A stretch of 64,000 bases of DNA, from assembly GCA_027943245.1 (NCBI GenBank), contig JANDJZ010001746.1, positions 369,264 to 433,263 of the forward strand, written 5' to 3'. The translations under genes were made by a program, and so were the position numbers. Under the pieces are notes generated by a model. That model searched no databases, was not told the origin of the DNA, and saw only the letters and a list, made by a program, of their open reading frames with translations. The stretch's first letter is position 1. The number at the start of each line of letters is the position of its first letter. Positions 45,543 through 53,454 of the stretch are shown here, piece by piece. This DNA is from Acanthamoeba sp. SK_2022b (Eukaryota; Discosea; Longamoebia; Acanthamoebidae).

Positions 45543-46298
45543 TCAGTTGAATACGAAGCCGCCGTTGACCGGCAGCAGTTGGCCGGTGACGAAATCCGCC
45601 AGCGACGACAGCAGATAAAGCACCGTACCGTTCACATCGTCCGGATGCTGCGCCCCGGCCAGCGCGCGCCCCTGCTCATACAGCTGATGGCGCTCGGCGG
45701 GCACATACTCGGTGGCTTCCACCCGCGTCAGGCCCGGTGCGATGGCGTTGACGCAGATCCCCTGCGGGCCAAGTTCGCGCGCCATCGATCGGGTCATCGC
45801 GATCAACGCGCCTTTGCTGGCGACATAGGCCATCAGGCGCGGCGCGCCCCACAGCGCAGTGTCCGACGCCACGTTGACGATCTTGGCGTGCGGATTGCGC
45901 GCCAGCAGCGGCACCGCCGCCTGGCTCACCAGCCAGGTGCCGCGCACGTTGACCTGCATCACCCGATCCCACAGATCGATATCGTATTCCATCATGGTTT
46001 TGCCGCCGACGCCGGTCGCCAGCGCCGCGTTGTTTACCAGGCCGTCGATCCCGCCGCCAGCGGCGATCTTCTCGAACGCCGAGCGGATCGAATCCGGTGA
46101 CGCCAGATCGATCGTCTGCGTTTCCACCTGAGCGCCCTGCTCGCGCAGCGCGGCACCGCTCGCCGCCAGCTCATCCGCCAGAATGTCGCACATCACCACC
46201 TGCGCGCCGGCGGCGGCGATGGCGGCAGCGAAGCTGTAGCCCAGGCCGCGCGCCGCCCCGGTGACCACGATGCGTTTACCGTTCAGCAGGCCGTTCAC
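45543..46298 (-). CDS. SDR dehydrogenase (probable cis-diol dehydrogenase)
   Basis: A 251-residue short-chain dehydrogenase with TGAARGLGYSFA near residue 13, NNAA near 88 and the catalytic Tyr/Lys in LMAYVASKGAL. It overlaps the Rieske oxygenase stop by 4 bases. Its place directly after the oxygenase suggests that it oxidises the cis-dihydrodiol to a catechol, which the extradiol enzyme then opens. That is inference from gene order. Confidence 0.87.
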   Translation of the reverse strand: MNGLLNGKRIVVTGAARGLGYSFAAAIAAAGAQVVMCDILADELAASGAALREQGAQVETQTIDLASPDSIRSAFEKIAAGGGIDGLVNNAALATGVGGKTMMEYDIDLWDRVMQVNVRGTWLVSQAAVPLLARNPHAKIVNVASDTALWGAPRLMAYVASKGALIAMTRSMARELGPQGICVNAIAPGLTRVEATEYVPAERHQLYEQGRALAGAQHPDDVNGTVLYLLSSLADFVTGQLLPVNGGFVFN

Positions 46299-47338
46299 TG
46301 CGCCGCCTCCCGCTCGCGCAGCGTCGCCAGCTGTTTCTGCGCCTCTTTCTGCATCAGGCGGCGCAGGCGAGAAAGACCGACGTCGTGCTGGTACAGGTAT
46401 TCGCGGCCGCGGGCGTTAGGCGCCATGTTCTCAAGCACGATGCGATCCTGCTCGAGCACGTCCCAATGCAATGATTCCAGGCGGTTGCGGTACATGAAGC
46501 GCCACATGTCACGCTGCCAGTCTTTGACCTTACGGATGCGCCAGAAGAAGACCCGGCAGTGATCCTTGTCTTCCGGCACCACCATGCCGATGATCCAGAA
46601 GTGGCCACCTGGCCCGAAGCGCTTCTTGTATGGGATCGACAGGCGCATCCAATAGGCGCCGCTGCTGCCGAACTCCACCCAGTCGAAGTTGACGCCGATC
46701 TGGCCGTTCTTCTTGAAGATAAACCCGCTGTCGGTCGGTTCCAGCCCCATATCCGCCTTGCGATCCCCTTCCGCCATCGAGTGTGAGGAAGAGTGCAGGT
46801 AGGTGCCGTGCATCGGATCCATCACGTTTTCCAGGGCGTATTGGTAGTTGCAGTTCCAGCTGGCGGTGCACAGGAAGTTGCTGTACGAGGCTTCGTCCGC
46901 CAATTCTTGCGGGAAAGTCAGCGCCGCCGGCGCTTCATCCGCCGTCACGCCGAAATAGAGGAACACCGCGCCATAGGCTTCTTTGGCCGGGTAAGAACGC
47001 AGGCATTTTTGCCCCACCAGCGGGCAGCGATCCACTGCCGGCACGTCTTTCACCGTACCGTCGCCGCCGACCTCTACCCCGTGATACCAGCAGGCGATGC
47101 GATCGCCGAGGTTCCACCCCATGGAAAGCCGCGCGCCGCGGTGCGGGCAACGGTCTTCCAGCGCGTGGATCTGGCCTTCACCGTCGCGCCATACCACGAT
47201 TTGCTGCTCCAGGCGGGTGATGCCGACCGGGTTGTTGCCCACTTCCCAGCTGGCCAGCACCGGATACCACATGCCGCGCAACCCCTGGTCAAGATAGTCC
47301 TGCAGGCTCTGTTCGGAGGATGTTGTGTTTGCTGTCAT
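46295..47338 (-). CDS. Rieske non-heme iron oxygenase, large subunit
   Basis: A 347-residue ring-hydroxylating oxygenase of the VanA/phthalate-oxygenase-like group. The Rieske ligands are C64, H66, C83 and H86 (CPHRGA and CWYHGV). The catalytic site has E170, D174, H177 and H182 in ALENVMDPMHGTYLH. No small beta subunit gene is present, so it is probably an alpha-only oxygenase. It works with the ferredoxin (47670-47987) and the reductase (42453-43664). Substrate unknown. Confidence 0.9.
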   Translation of the reverse strand: MTANTTSSEQSLQDYLDQGLRGMWYPVLASWEVGNNPVGITRLEQQIVVWRDGEGQIHALEDRCPHRGARLSMGWNLGDRIACWYHGVEVGGDGTVKDVPAVDRCPLVGQKCLRSYPAKEAYGAVFLYFGVTADEAPAALTFPQELADEASYSNFLCTASWNCNYQYALENVMDPMHGTYLHSSSHSMAEGDRKADMGLEPTDSGFIFKKNGQIGVNFDWVEFGSSGAYWMRLSIPYKKRFGPGGHFWIIGMVVPEDKDHCRVFFWRIRKVKDWQRDMWRFMYRNRLESLHWDVLEQDRIVLENMAPNARGREYLYQHDVGLSRLRRLMQKEAQKQLATLREREAAQ

Positions 47339-47358
47339 TGTCTTCTCCCGGAGGTGGC

Positions 47359-47667
47359 TCAGAAACCGTTAACGTGAAGGAATTCGCGGAACGTCGCCTC
47401 ATTCCACGGTTGGCCGCTGCGATCGAACAGGCGGCGCTGATTCAGCGCGCTGACGATCTGCTCCAGCTCTTCCGCGCCCTGATCGAAGATCGTTTCCAGC
47501 GCCGCCACCAGGGCGGTTTCGAAACCGTCCGGCACCCGGGCGCGGTTTTGCCAGATGACATTGCGGAACTGACCCGGCTGATGAATTTGACCGTTGCCGC
47601 CTTCGCGGGCCGGCGTCACCTGTTGGGTGTCCGGCAGCCAGGGATTGAAATCGGTGATGTGCTGCAT
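47359..47667 (-). CDS. Small protein of unknown function, operon position 2
   Basis: A 102-residue protein between the ferredoxin and oxygenase genes, starting 2 bases after the ferredoxin stop with GGAG before its ATG. It has NPWLPDTQQVTP near the start, a conserved-looking middle with N-V-I-W-Q-N-R-A, and a C-terminal half that could fold like the small helix-turn-helix of serine recombinases (NQRRLFDRSGQPWNEATFRE). It is too short for an oxygenase beta subunit. Role unknown; an accessory or maturation role is only a guess. Confidence 0.75.
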   Translation of the reverse strand: MQHITDFNPWLPDTQQVTPAREGGNGQIHQPGQFRNVIWQNRARVPDGFETALVAALETIFDQGAEELEQIVSALNQRRLFDRSGQPWNEATFREFLHVNGF

Positions 47668-47669
47668 GA

Positions 47670-47987
47670 TTACTCCTCCGCGATAAAGGTGATCTGGATT
47701 TGGTTGTCGACCACCCGGGTGGGATAGGTTTGCAGATCGCGACCGCCCGGCTCGCGCAGACACTGGCCGGTTCGCACGTCAAACAGCGCTTCGTGCAGCG
47801 GGCACTCAACCTTGCCGTCGTCTACAAACCCCTGGCTGAGCAAGGCATAAGCATGCGGGCAAACGTCTTCCAGCGCGTAGTAGTTACCGTCGAGCAGGTA
47901 CACCCCGATCTCTTTTCCTTCCACTTTGCCGGAGAAAGGAAAATCTTCTTTCACCTGAGACACTTCGCACACATTCTTCCAGCTCAT
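47670..47987 (-). CDS. Rieske-type ferredoxin
   Basis: A 105-residue soluble [2Fe-2S] ferredoxin. The ligands are C43, H45, C62 and H65 in CPHAYALLSQG and CPLHEALFD. This type carries electrons from a flavoprotein reductase to a ring-hydroxylating oxygenase. It is the first gene of the 14-gene minus-strand operon. GAGGAC lies just upstream of the ATG. Confidence 0.92.
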   Translation of the reverse strand: MSWKNVCEVSQVKEDFPFSGKVEGKEIGVYLLDGNYYALEDVCPHAYALLSQGFVDDGKVECPLHEALFDVRTGQCLREPGGRDLQTYPTRVVDNQIQITFIAEE

Positions 47988-48009
47988 TGCTTTTGTCCTC
48001 TATCTGATT

Positions 48010-48025
48010 GTTTCATATATGAAAC
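48010..48025. promoter_or_regulatory. Palindromic operator, probable IclR-type site
   Basis: GTTTCATATATGAAAC is a perfect 16-bp palindrome. It lies downstream of the -10 element of the operon promoter, near +25, where a bound repressor would block transcription. The operon's IclR regulator is the most likely ligand. Confidence 0.6.
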
Positions 48026-48048
48026 TCAGTTTCTTATTTAATACAGCC

Positions 48049-48076
48049 ACTATAGGTCTGGCGAAACTTTCGTCAA
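48049..48076 (-). promoter_or_regulatory. Sigma-70 promoter of the ring-cleavage operon
   Basis: On the minus strand TTGACG (48076-48071) and TATAGT (48054-48049) are separated by 16 bases. They match the consensus at 5 of 6 and 4 of 6 positions. Transcription would start near 48042 and run through the palindrome into the ferredoxin gene. Confidence 0.65.
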
Positions 48077-48385
48077 GCGAGCGGAACGGCAAATGTTAAT
48101 GAAAGGTTGTTTAAAAATGACAAATGCGGGAAGGATCACGAAATCATGCACCGATATGAAAAACCTATGTCAGTTGTGCGCTCTCCCGCTAATTTATGGC
48201 AAAAAATGCGTTGATTCCGACGACGCATTGCGCGTAAAAGTGTTTTCTCACTGTCTTTCACACCCTATTTGATAACAATAAATTTACATCAATCAGCCTC
48301 ATCCCCCGCGTTTGTGCGCAATGGCATCCGCGGGTGAGTTTGCTGCTGCCTGAATTCGTCAACCGCTCGCATTGAGGAACGCAAC

Positions 48386-49627
48386 GTGCAACAACGTCAA
48401 CGCTGGTTTGGGGTGATCGCCCTGCTGTTTCTGATCGTTATCGCCTATGCGGATCGGGTCAATATCGCCGTGATGTTGGTCAATCCCGACTTCCTGCAAC
48501 ACTTCCAACTCGGCGGCGACCGCGCCCACCAGGGCACGCTGATGACGGTGTTTTTGCTCGGCTACGGCCTGTCCGCCATGTTGCTGACGCCGTTTCTGGA
48601 AACGCTGATGGGTTACCGCCGCGCGCTGACGCTGAGCGTGGTGCTGTGGGCGCTGCTCACCGCCGCCTCGCCGCTGGCGGGATCGCTGATGCTGCTGTGC
48701 GTGGTGCGCGCGCTGCTTGGCGTCAGCGAGGGGCCGCTGTTCTCGCTGAAGACCATGTACATCAGCGATCATTTCGCCACCGACGAGCGCGGCAAGCCCA
48801 ACGCGGTCAGCGCGCTGGGCGTTTCATTGGGGCTGGTGCTCGGCTTTCCGCTGGTGAGTTTTCTGATGGCGCATTTCGGCTGGGCGATGTCGTTTCATCT
48901 GCTGGCGCTGCTCAACCTGCTGCTGGGGCTCGCGCTAGTACGGCTGTTCGTTCATCCCCTCGCCCTGTCTTCATCCTCGCGCCCTGCTGCTCCGCAACCG
49001 GTGCTGAGCCGCGTCTGGTACACCTTTACGCTGGCCTGGCGCACGCCGATGCTTGGCTGGATCCTGCTGATCGAGATCGCTACGCTCAGCTATCTGTGGG
49101 GCTCCAGCTCCTGGTTGCCGGCGTATCTGACCGATGAAAAGGGGTTCTCCATCAAGCAGATGGGCTGGATGGCCGCGCTGCCTTTCATCGTCAGCATCGC
49201 CTCCAAATACCTCGGCGGCGTGTTGCTCGATCGTATCCGCCCTTATCAAGCGCCGCTGATCTTCGTCTGCGGCGGCGCAGCGACCGCGCTGTGTATCTAT
49301 GGCGTGATGGACAGCCATCAGCTTGGCTGGATCGCCTTCTTCCTGCTGGCGGCCAATGCCTGTTGGGGCGCGCAGGGCGCGGCGATCCCTACCCTGCTGC
49401 AACATTATGCGCGGCCGGAGGCGGTCGGCAGCGCCTATGGGCTGATCAACGGCATCGGCAATCTGTTTTCGGCGTTTGTGCCGATGGCGATGGGCATGGT
49501 GATGGCCAGCCAAGGTAAGGTGTCTTCAGGCTTTGCGGTGCTGATCGCCTCGCAGTTGCTGACATTGCTGGCGGGCGGCGCACTGTTTGGCCGCATGTTG
49601 CTGGCGCGGCAGGTGAAGCGGGCATAA
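48386..49627 (+). CDS. MFS transporter (ACS family), divergent
   Basis: A 413-residue transporter with 12 predicted helices, including YADRVNIAVM in helix 1 and SFLMAHFGWAMSFHLLA in the middle. It starts at GTG 48386 with GAGGA 7 bases upstream. It is of the same broad branch as the MFS gene inside the operon (41173-42429) but is clearly a different protein. Sharing the divergent control region suggests a role in the same pathway, in uptake of a second substrate or export of a product. Confidence 0.85.
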   Translation: MQQRQRWFGVIALLFLIVIAYADRVNIAVMLVNPDFLQHFQLGGDRAHQGTLMTVFLLGYGLSAMLLTPFLETLMGYRRALTLSVVLWALLTAASPLAGSLMLLCVVRALLGVSEGPLFSLKTMYISDHFATDERGKPNAVSALGVSLGLVLGFPLVSFLMAHFGWAMSFHLLALLNLLLGLALVRLFVHPLALSSSSRPAAPQPVLSRVWYTFTLAWRTPMLGWILLIEIATLSYLWGSSSWLPAYLTDEKGFSIKQMGWMAALPFIVSIASKYLGGVLLDRIRPYQAPLIFVCGGAATALCIYGVMDSHQLGWIAFFLLAANACWGAQGAAIPTLLQHYARPEAVGSAYGLINGIGNLFSAFVPMAMGMVMASQGKVSSGFAVLIASQLLTLLAGGALFGRMLLARQVKRA

Positions 49628-49706
49628 ACCCGTTTCCCTGTCCTGTGCGGCGGAAAACCGACAGCGTTGAGAGGGTGCTCATGGATCTGGACGCCAACAA
49701 TCAGCA

Positions 49707-49726
49707 GACGGGGGACATCCCCCGTC
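49707..49726 (-). terminator. Hairpin after hok copy A
   Basis: A perfect 8-bp GC stem with a 4-base loop ends exactly where the 331-bp repeat begins. It has no T run. It is at the 3' end of the minus-strand toxin transcript. Confidence 0.5.
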
Positions 49727-49737
49727 GCCGGGTTGCC

Positions 49738-49893
49738 TTACCGTTCGGATTCGTAAGCCAAAATGGCCGCAACCTCCGTGTTGCCCGATCGGATCCGCAG
49801 CTCACACAGCGTGCTGCGAGTTATCCATGCCAGTGATATTACCGTGGCACAAATAACCACCAATTTTAACAGGCTCCGTTTGTTCGGCATCAT
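49738..49893 (-). CDS. Hok-family type I toxin, copy A
   Basis: A small frame of 50 or 51 codons starting at one of two adjacent ATG codons (49893 or 49890). It encodes one hydrophobic N-terminal membrane segment, then the conserved C-terminal part typical of Hok/Gef proteins with a Cys, R-x-G, T-E-V-A and a Tyr-Glu-Ser ending. Such proteins damage the inner membrane when their stable mRNA escapes an antisense RNA. The start overlaps the stop of the leader frame (mok) as ATGATG, so translation should be coupled. An antisense RNA on the plus strand is expected from the family, but I could not fix its ends. Confidence 0.85.
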   Translation of the reverse strand: MMPNKRSLLKLVVICATVISLAWITRSTLCELRIRSGNTEVAAILAYESER

Positions 49894-50057
49894 GCCTTCT
49901 TCTCCTTGCCTCGCGGCGGGTAAGAGGCTAACTTAACGTTGTCTGGCGTTAGAGTTGGCCTCGGGTTGATGGATATCGACTCGGGGCTTTTCTCTTTGTA
50001 CCTTTCACGCAGGCTCCAGATACAAAGATCCAGAGCACCCGCGCGCAGTATATTCAT
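49890..50057 (-). CDS. mok-type leader frame, copy A
   Basis: A 55-codon frame that starts at ATG 50057 and ends at the toxin start. In hok loci the mok leader is translated and couples translation to hok, and the antisense RNA acts on the mok start. The frame is the same length in copy B. A conserved hairpin lies over its codons 10-21. Confidence 0.75.
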   Translation of the reverse strand: MNILRAGALDLCIWSLRERYKEKSPESISINPRPTLTPDNVKLASYPPRGKEKKA

Positions 50058-50172
50058 CCTCTCCGTTGTCCCGTGTCCTTATTCTCTGACTCAGTTTCAT
50101 TTCTGCGCAGGATTGCGCAAAGGCGTTGCAACAGGCTGAAAATCGCAGCGCGGATGGCGACAAATGAAATAA

Positions 50173-50206
50173 AAAAAGCGGCCCCATACGATGGGAGCCG
50201 CTTTTT
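50173..50206 (-). terminator. Terminator of speB
   Basis: A long stem (AAAAAGCGGC with GCCGCTTTTT plus an inner CCCAT/ATGGG pair) is followed on the minus strand by a T run. It stops speB transcription before it enters the toxin locus. Confidence 0.9.
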
Positions 50207-50226
50207 CAGCGAGGCGTGGCCTGGCG

Positions 50227-51147
50227 TCAGGCGTGTTTCTTCGCCGCCTGCAGGTACAGCATCTCCAAGCCCAGGGTCGCCGCGGCCAGCGCGGTGATCT
50301 CGGACTGGTCATAGGCCGGCGCCACTTCTACCACGTCCATGCCGACGATGTTCAGCGACTGCATGCCGCGCACCAGTTTCAGCGCACGATCGGAAGTCAG
50401 ACCGCCGATCACCGGCGTGCCGGTGCCCGGTGCGAACGCCGGATCCAAGCAGTCGATGTCGAAGGTCAGGTACACCGGCATATCGCCGACGATGCCTTTG
50501 ATCTGGGTCAGCAGGTCGTCCACGCTGCGATCGTTCACCTGCGCGGCATCCAGCACGGTAAAGCCGTTGTCATGATCGAACTCGGTGCGAATACCGATCT
50601 GCACCGAGTGGTGCGGATCGATCAGGCCTTCGTTCGGGGCATGGTAGAACATGGTGCCGTGGTCGAACTTGCTGCCGTTGGCGTAGGTATCGGTATGGGC
50701 GTCGAAGTGTACCAGCGCCAGCTTGCCGAAATGCTTGGCGTGCGCGCGCAGCAGCGGCAGGGTCACGAAGTGGTCGCCGCCGAACGAGAGCATACGCTTA
50801 CCGGCCTTCAGCAGTTTCTCCGCGTGCGCCTGCAGCTTGTCGCTCATGTCCTGCGCATCGCCGAAATTGAACACGATGTCGCCGCAGTCAACCACGTTCA
50901 GCCGATCGCGCAGATCGAAGCTCCACGGCCAACGGTTGCCTTCCCAGGCCAGGTTGGTAGATACCTGACGAATAGCCGCCGGGCCGTGACGGCCACCGGC
51001 GCGACCGGAGGTCGCCATGTCAAACGGAATGCCGGTGATGACCCACTCTGCATCGCTGTCGTAAGGCATGAAGTTCAGCGGAAAGCGCAGGAAACCAAAG
51101 GCGTTGGACACTAATGAATTATCGGACTGATGGCCTAAGGTGCTCAT
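50227..51147 (-). CDS. speB: Agmatinase
   Basis: This 306-residue ureohydrolase hydrolyses agmatine to putrescine and urea. The binuclear manganese ligands are in GGDH, the HFDAHTD block and [12 protein letters not shown]. Length equals E. coli SpeB. It acts directly after arginine decarboxylase SpeA, encoded upstream on the same strand; a strong terminator lies between the genes, so speB probably has its own promoter. Confidence 0.96.
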   Translation of the reverse strand: MSTLGHQSDNSLVSNAFGFLRFPLNFMPYDSDAEWVITGIPFDMATSGRAGGRHGPAAIRQVSTNLAWEGNRWPWSFDLRDRLNVVDCGDIVFNFGDAQDMSDKLQAHAEKLLKAGKRMLSFGGDHFVTLPLLRAHAKHFGKLALVHFDAHTDTYANGSKFDHGTMFYHAPNEGLIDPHHSVQIGIRTEFDHDNGFTVLDAAQVNDRSVDDLLTQIKGIVGDMPVYLTFDIDCLDPAFAPGTGTPVIGGLTSDRALKLVRGMQSLNIVGMDVVEVAPAYDQSEITALAAATLGLEMLYLQAAKKHA

Positions 51148-51200
51148 AGTAAACCCTCGTAGTTCAACAAGTTGCCGGGCGCAGGCGCCGGGCCGTTACA

Positions 51201-51245
51201 AAAAAAAATCCCTCCCGCGTCGTTAGCCCGACGAGAAAGGGATTT
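51201..51245 (-). terminator. Terminator of speA
   Basis: An 8-bp outer stem (51206-51213 with 51238-51245) encloses an inner hairpin and is followed on the minus strand by a T run of about eight. A second palindromic hairpin without a T run lies at 51304-51334, nearer to the speA stop. Confidence 0.85.
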
Positions 51246-51341
51246 ATTCGATGTTTGTTTCGGTGCTACCGATACGGCAGATTATGGCCGCATTTTATCC
51301 ATGCTTCAAGGGGGCCGATATCGCCCCCCTGAAGAGGGCGG

Positions 51342-53318
51342 TTACTCGTCTTCCAGATACGTGTAGCCGTACAGGCCGGCCTCAAACTCTTCCAGGAACT
51401 GCGCCTGCAGCTCGCTGTCCAGATCGGTTTCTTTGACCTGATCGCGGAATTTGGCCAGCAGCGCACTCGGATCGAGCTGCACGTACTCCAACATGTCCGC
51501 CACGGTGTCGCCCTCGTCGGACAGTTCGGTCTCGACGCTGCCGTCCGGGAACACATACACGTCAACCGAGGCGGTATCGCCGAACAGGTTGTGCATGTTG
51601 CCGAGGATCTCCTGGTACGCACCGACCATGAAGAAGCCCAGCGCCGGCGGGTTCTCCGGATCGTACGGCGGCATCGGCATGGTGGTCGCCACGCCGTCGC
51701 CGTCGACATAGTGGTCGATGGTGCCGTCGGAGTCGCAGGTGATGTCGAGCAGCACCGCGCGGCCTTCCGGCGGCTTATCCAGCCCTTCCAGCGGCAGCAC
51801 CGGGAACAGCTGATCGATACCCCAGGCATCCGGCATCGACTGGAACAGCGAGAAGTTGACGTAGAACTTGTCCGCCATGCGTTCTTGCAGTTCGTCAATG
51901 ATCGGACGGTGCGCGCGGTTGCTCGGATCGAGCTGCTGCTGGATCTTGTTGCAGATGTTCAGATACAGCTGCTCGGCCCAGGCGCGCTTGGTCAGATCCA
52001 ACATGCCGTGCGCGTATTGGGTATGCACGTCGTGCAGATCCATCTGGCTGTCGTGCAGCCATTCGCGCAGCGAGCGGCGGTTCTCCGGCTCGTTCATTTC
52101 CAGCCAGGTTTCCCACATGCTTTCCAGCGCGCGCGGCGCGTCGGCTTCCGGCGGCAGCGGTTCGCTGAATTCGTTGCGTTCTACGCCGATCACGTTGGAG
52201 ACCAGCACCGTGTGGTGCGCGGTCACGGCGCGGCCGGACTCGGTGATCACCGTCGGGTGCGGCAGGCCGTGTTCGTTACAGGCGTCGCCGATGCCCCAAA
52301 TCACGTTGTTGGCATATTCGTTCAGGCCGTAGTTCACCGAGCAGTCGGACTGCGAGCGGGTGCCTTCGTAGTCGACGCCCAAGCCACCGCCCACGTCGAA
52401 GCACTGAATGTTGACGCCCAGCTTGTGCAGTTCAACGTAGAAACGCGCCGATTCGCGCACGCCGGTGGCGATATCGCGAATGTTGGCCAGCTGCGAACCC
52501 AGATGGAAGTGCAGCAGCTGCAGGCTGTCGAGACGGCCCGCTTCGCGCAGGGTCTCTACCAGCTTCAGCACCTGCACCGCCGCCAGACCGAACTTGGATT
52601 TTTCGCCGCCGCTCGACTGCCATTTGCCGGAGCCCTGTGAAGCCAGACGCGCACGCACGCCCAGGCGTGGTATGACGTTCAACCGTTCGGCTTCTTCCAG
52701 CACCAGGTTGATCTCGGACATCTTCTCGATCACCAGGTACACCTTGTGCCCCAGTTTTTCCCCGATCAGCGCCAGGCGAATGTATTCACGATCTTTATAG
52801 CCGTTACAGACGATCACCGAGCGGGTCATGCCGGCATGCGCCAGCACTGCCATCAGCTCGGCCTTGGAGCCGGCTTCCAGCCCCAGCGGTTCCCCGGAGT
52901 TCACCAGCGACTCAATCACGCGGCGATGTTGGTTTACCTTGATCGGATACACCAGGAAATAGCCGCCCTGGTAACCGAAGGACTCACGCGCGCGTTTGAA
53001 CGCGGCGTTGATCGAACGCAAGCGATGCTGGAGGATCTGCGGGAAGCAGAACAGCGCAGGCAAACGCTGCCCGTCTTGCTGGCGCGTTTTCACCAGTTCT
53101 GCCAGATCGACGCGCGCCTGCGGGACATCCGGGTCCGGGCACACGCTGATATGGCCCAGCTCGTTGACGTCATAGTAATTGTTGCCCCAGTAGGCGACGT
53201 TATAAGTGCGCAGCATCTTGCTGGCATTACGATCATTCATGGCAACCTCCTGCATGGAGCGCAAAGATAAAGACTCGCCCGCAACCGGCGGGCGGTGAAT
53301 CAACAGATCATCAGACAT
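51342..53318 (-). CDS. speA: Biosynthetic arginine decarboxylase
   Basis: This 658-residue PLP enzyme converts arginine to agmatine for putrescine synthesis. The PLP Lys region is [16 protein letters not shown] near residue 125. The substrate and dimer blocks [27 protein letters not shown] and the C-terminal DITCDSDG segment are present. Starting at 53318 gives the same length as E. coli SpeA and the M-S-D-D N-terminus. The start overlaps the 3' end of a small yqgB-like gene. Confidence 0.96.
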   Translation of the reverse strand: MSDDLLIHRPPVAGESLSLRSMQEVAMNDRNASKMLRTYNVAYWGNNYYDVNELGHISVCPDPDVPQARVDLAELVKTRQQDGQRLPALFCFPQILQHRLRSINAAFKRARESFGYQGGYFLVYPIKVNQHRRVIESLVNSGEPLGLEAGSKAELMAVLAHAGMTRSVIVCNGYKDREYIRLALIGEKLGHKVYLVIEKMSEINLVLEEAERLNVIPRLGVRARLASQGSGKWQSSGGEKSKFGLAAVQVLKLVETLREAGRLDSLQLLHFHLGSQLANIRDIATGVRESARFYVELHKLGVNIQCFDVGGGLGVDYEGTRSQSDCSVNYGLNEYANNVIWGIGDACNEHGLPHPTVITESGRAVTAHHTVLVSNVIGVERNEFSEPLPPEADAPRALESMWETWLEMNEPENRRSLREWLHDSQMDLHDVHTQYAHGMLDLTKRAWAEQLYLNICNKIQQQLDPSNRAHRPIIDELQERMADKFYVNFSLFQSMPDAWGIDQLFPVLPLEGLDKPPEGRAVLLDITCDSDGTIDHYVDGDGVATTMPMPPYDPENPPALGFFMVGAYQEILGNMHNLFGDTASVDVYVFPDGSVETELSDEGDTVADMLEYVQLDPSALLAKFRDQVKETDLDSELQAQFLEEFEAGLYGYTYLEDE

Positions 53319-53454
53319 GGTTCGCCTCACATTCCGCACTGACGAAACCGTCAGCCACTATCGCAGCTACAACCCGCGAGAACAACCCAACAAGCCGCGC
53401 TGGCGGCAGCGAAGAGAACTGCCGTTCGCGGTCAGCGATCGGTTTATCACTCAT
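53311..53454 (-). CDS. yqgB: YqgB-like small protein
   Basis: A 47-codon gene directly upstream of speA; its stop TGA (53313-53311) lies inside the first codons of speA in another frame. The product shares with E. coli YqgB the N-terminal K-P-x-A-x-x-E-R-Q-x-S pattern and a central G-L-x-S-x-x-x-A-A-I-V segment. In E. coli the small protein is linked to acid conditions. The overlap suggests translational coupling with speA. The ribosome binding site is weak. Similarity was judged by eye from memory. Confidence 0.65.
   Translation of the reverse strand: MSDKPIADRERQFSSLPPARLVGLFSRVVAAIVADGFVSAECEANHV

Larger units (their letters stand above)
47988..48385. other. Divergent control region of the ring-cleavage genes
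   Basis: This 398-base AT-rich gap separates the minus-strand operon from the plus-strand MFS gene. It holds the operon promoter and palindromic operator listed separately. The plus-strand promoter for the MFS gene was not identified. The AT-rich stretch 48100-48290 has no gene. Confidence 0.6.
49727..50057. repeat. 331-bp direct repeat, copy A (hok-type locus)
   Basis: This segment matches 55495-55825 with about 13 base differences by eye and no gaps (about 96% identity), in the same orientation. It covers the complete toxin and leader frames of a type I toxin-antitoxin locus. The flanks diverge on both sides. Confidence 0.93.

Noticed and set aside
49645..49836. Plus-strand 63-codon frame over hok copy A
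   Set aside because: It runs antisense to the toxin frame and has no supporting features.
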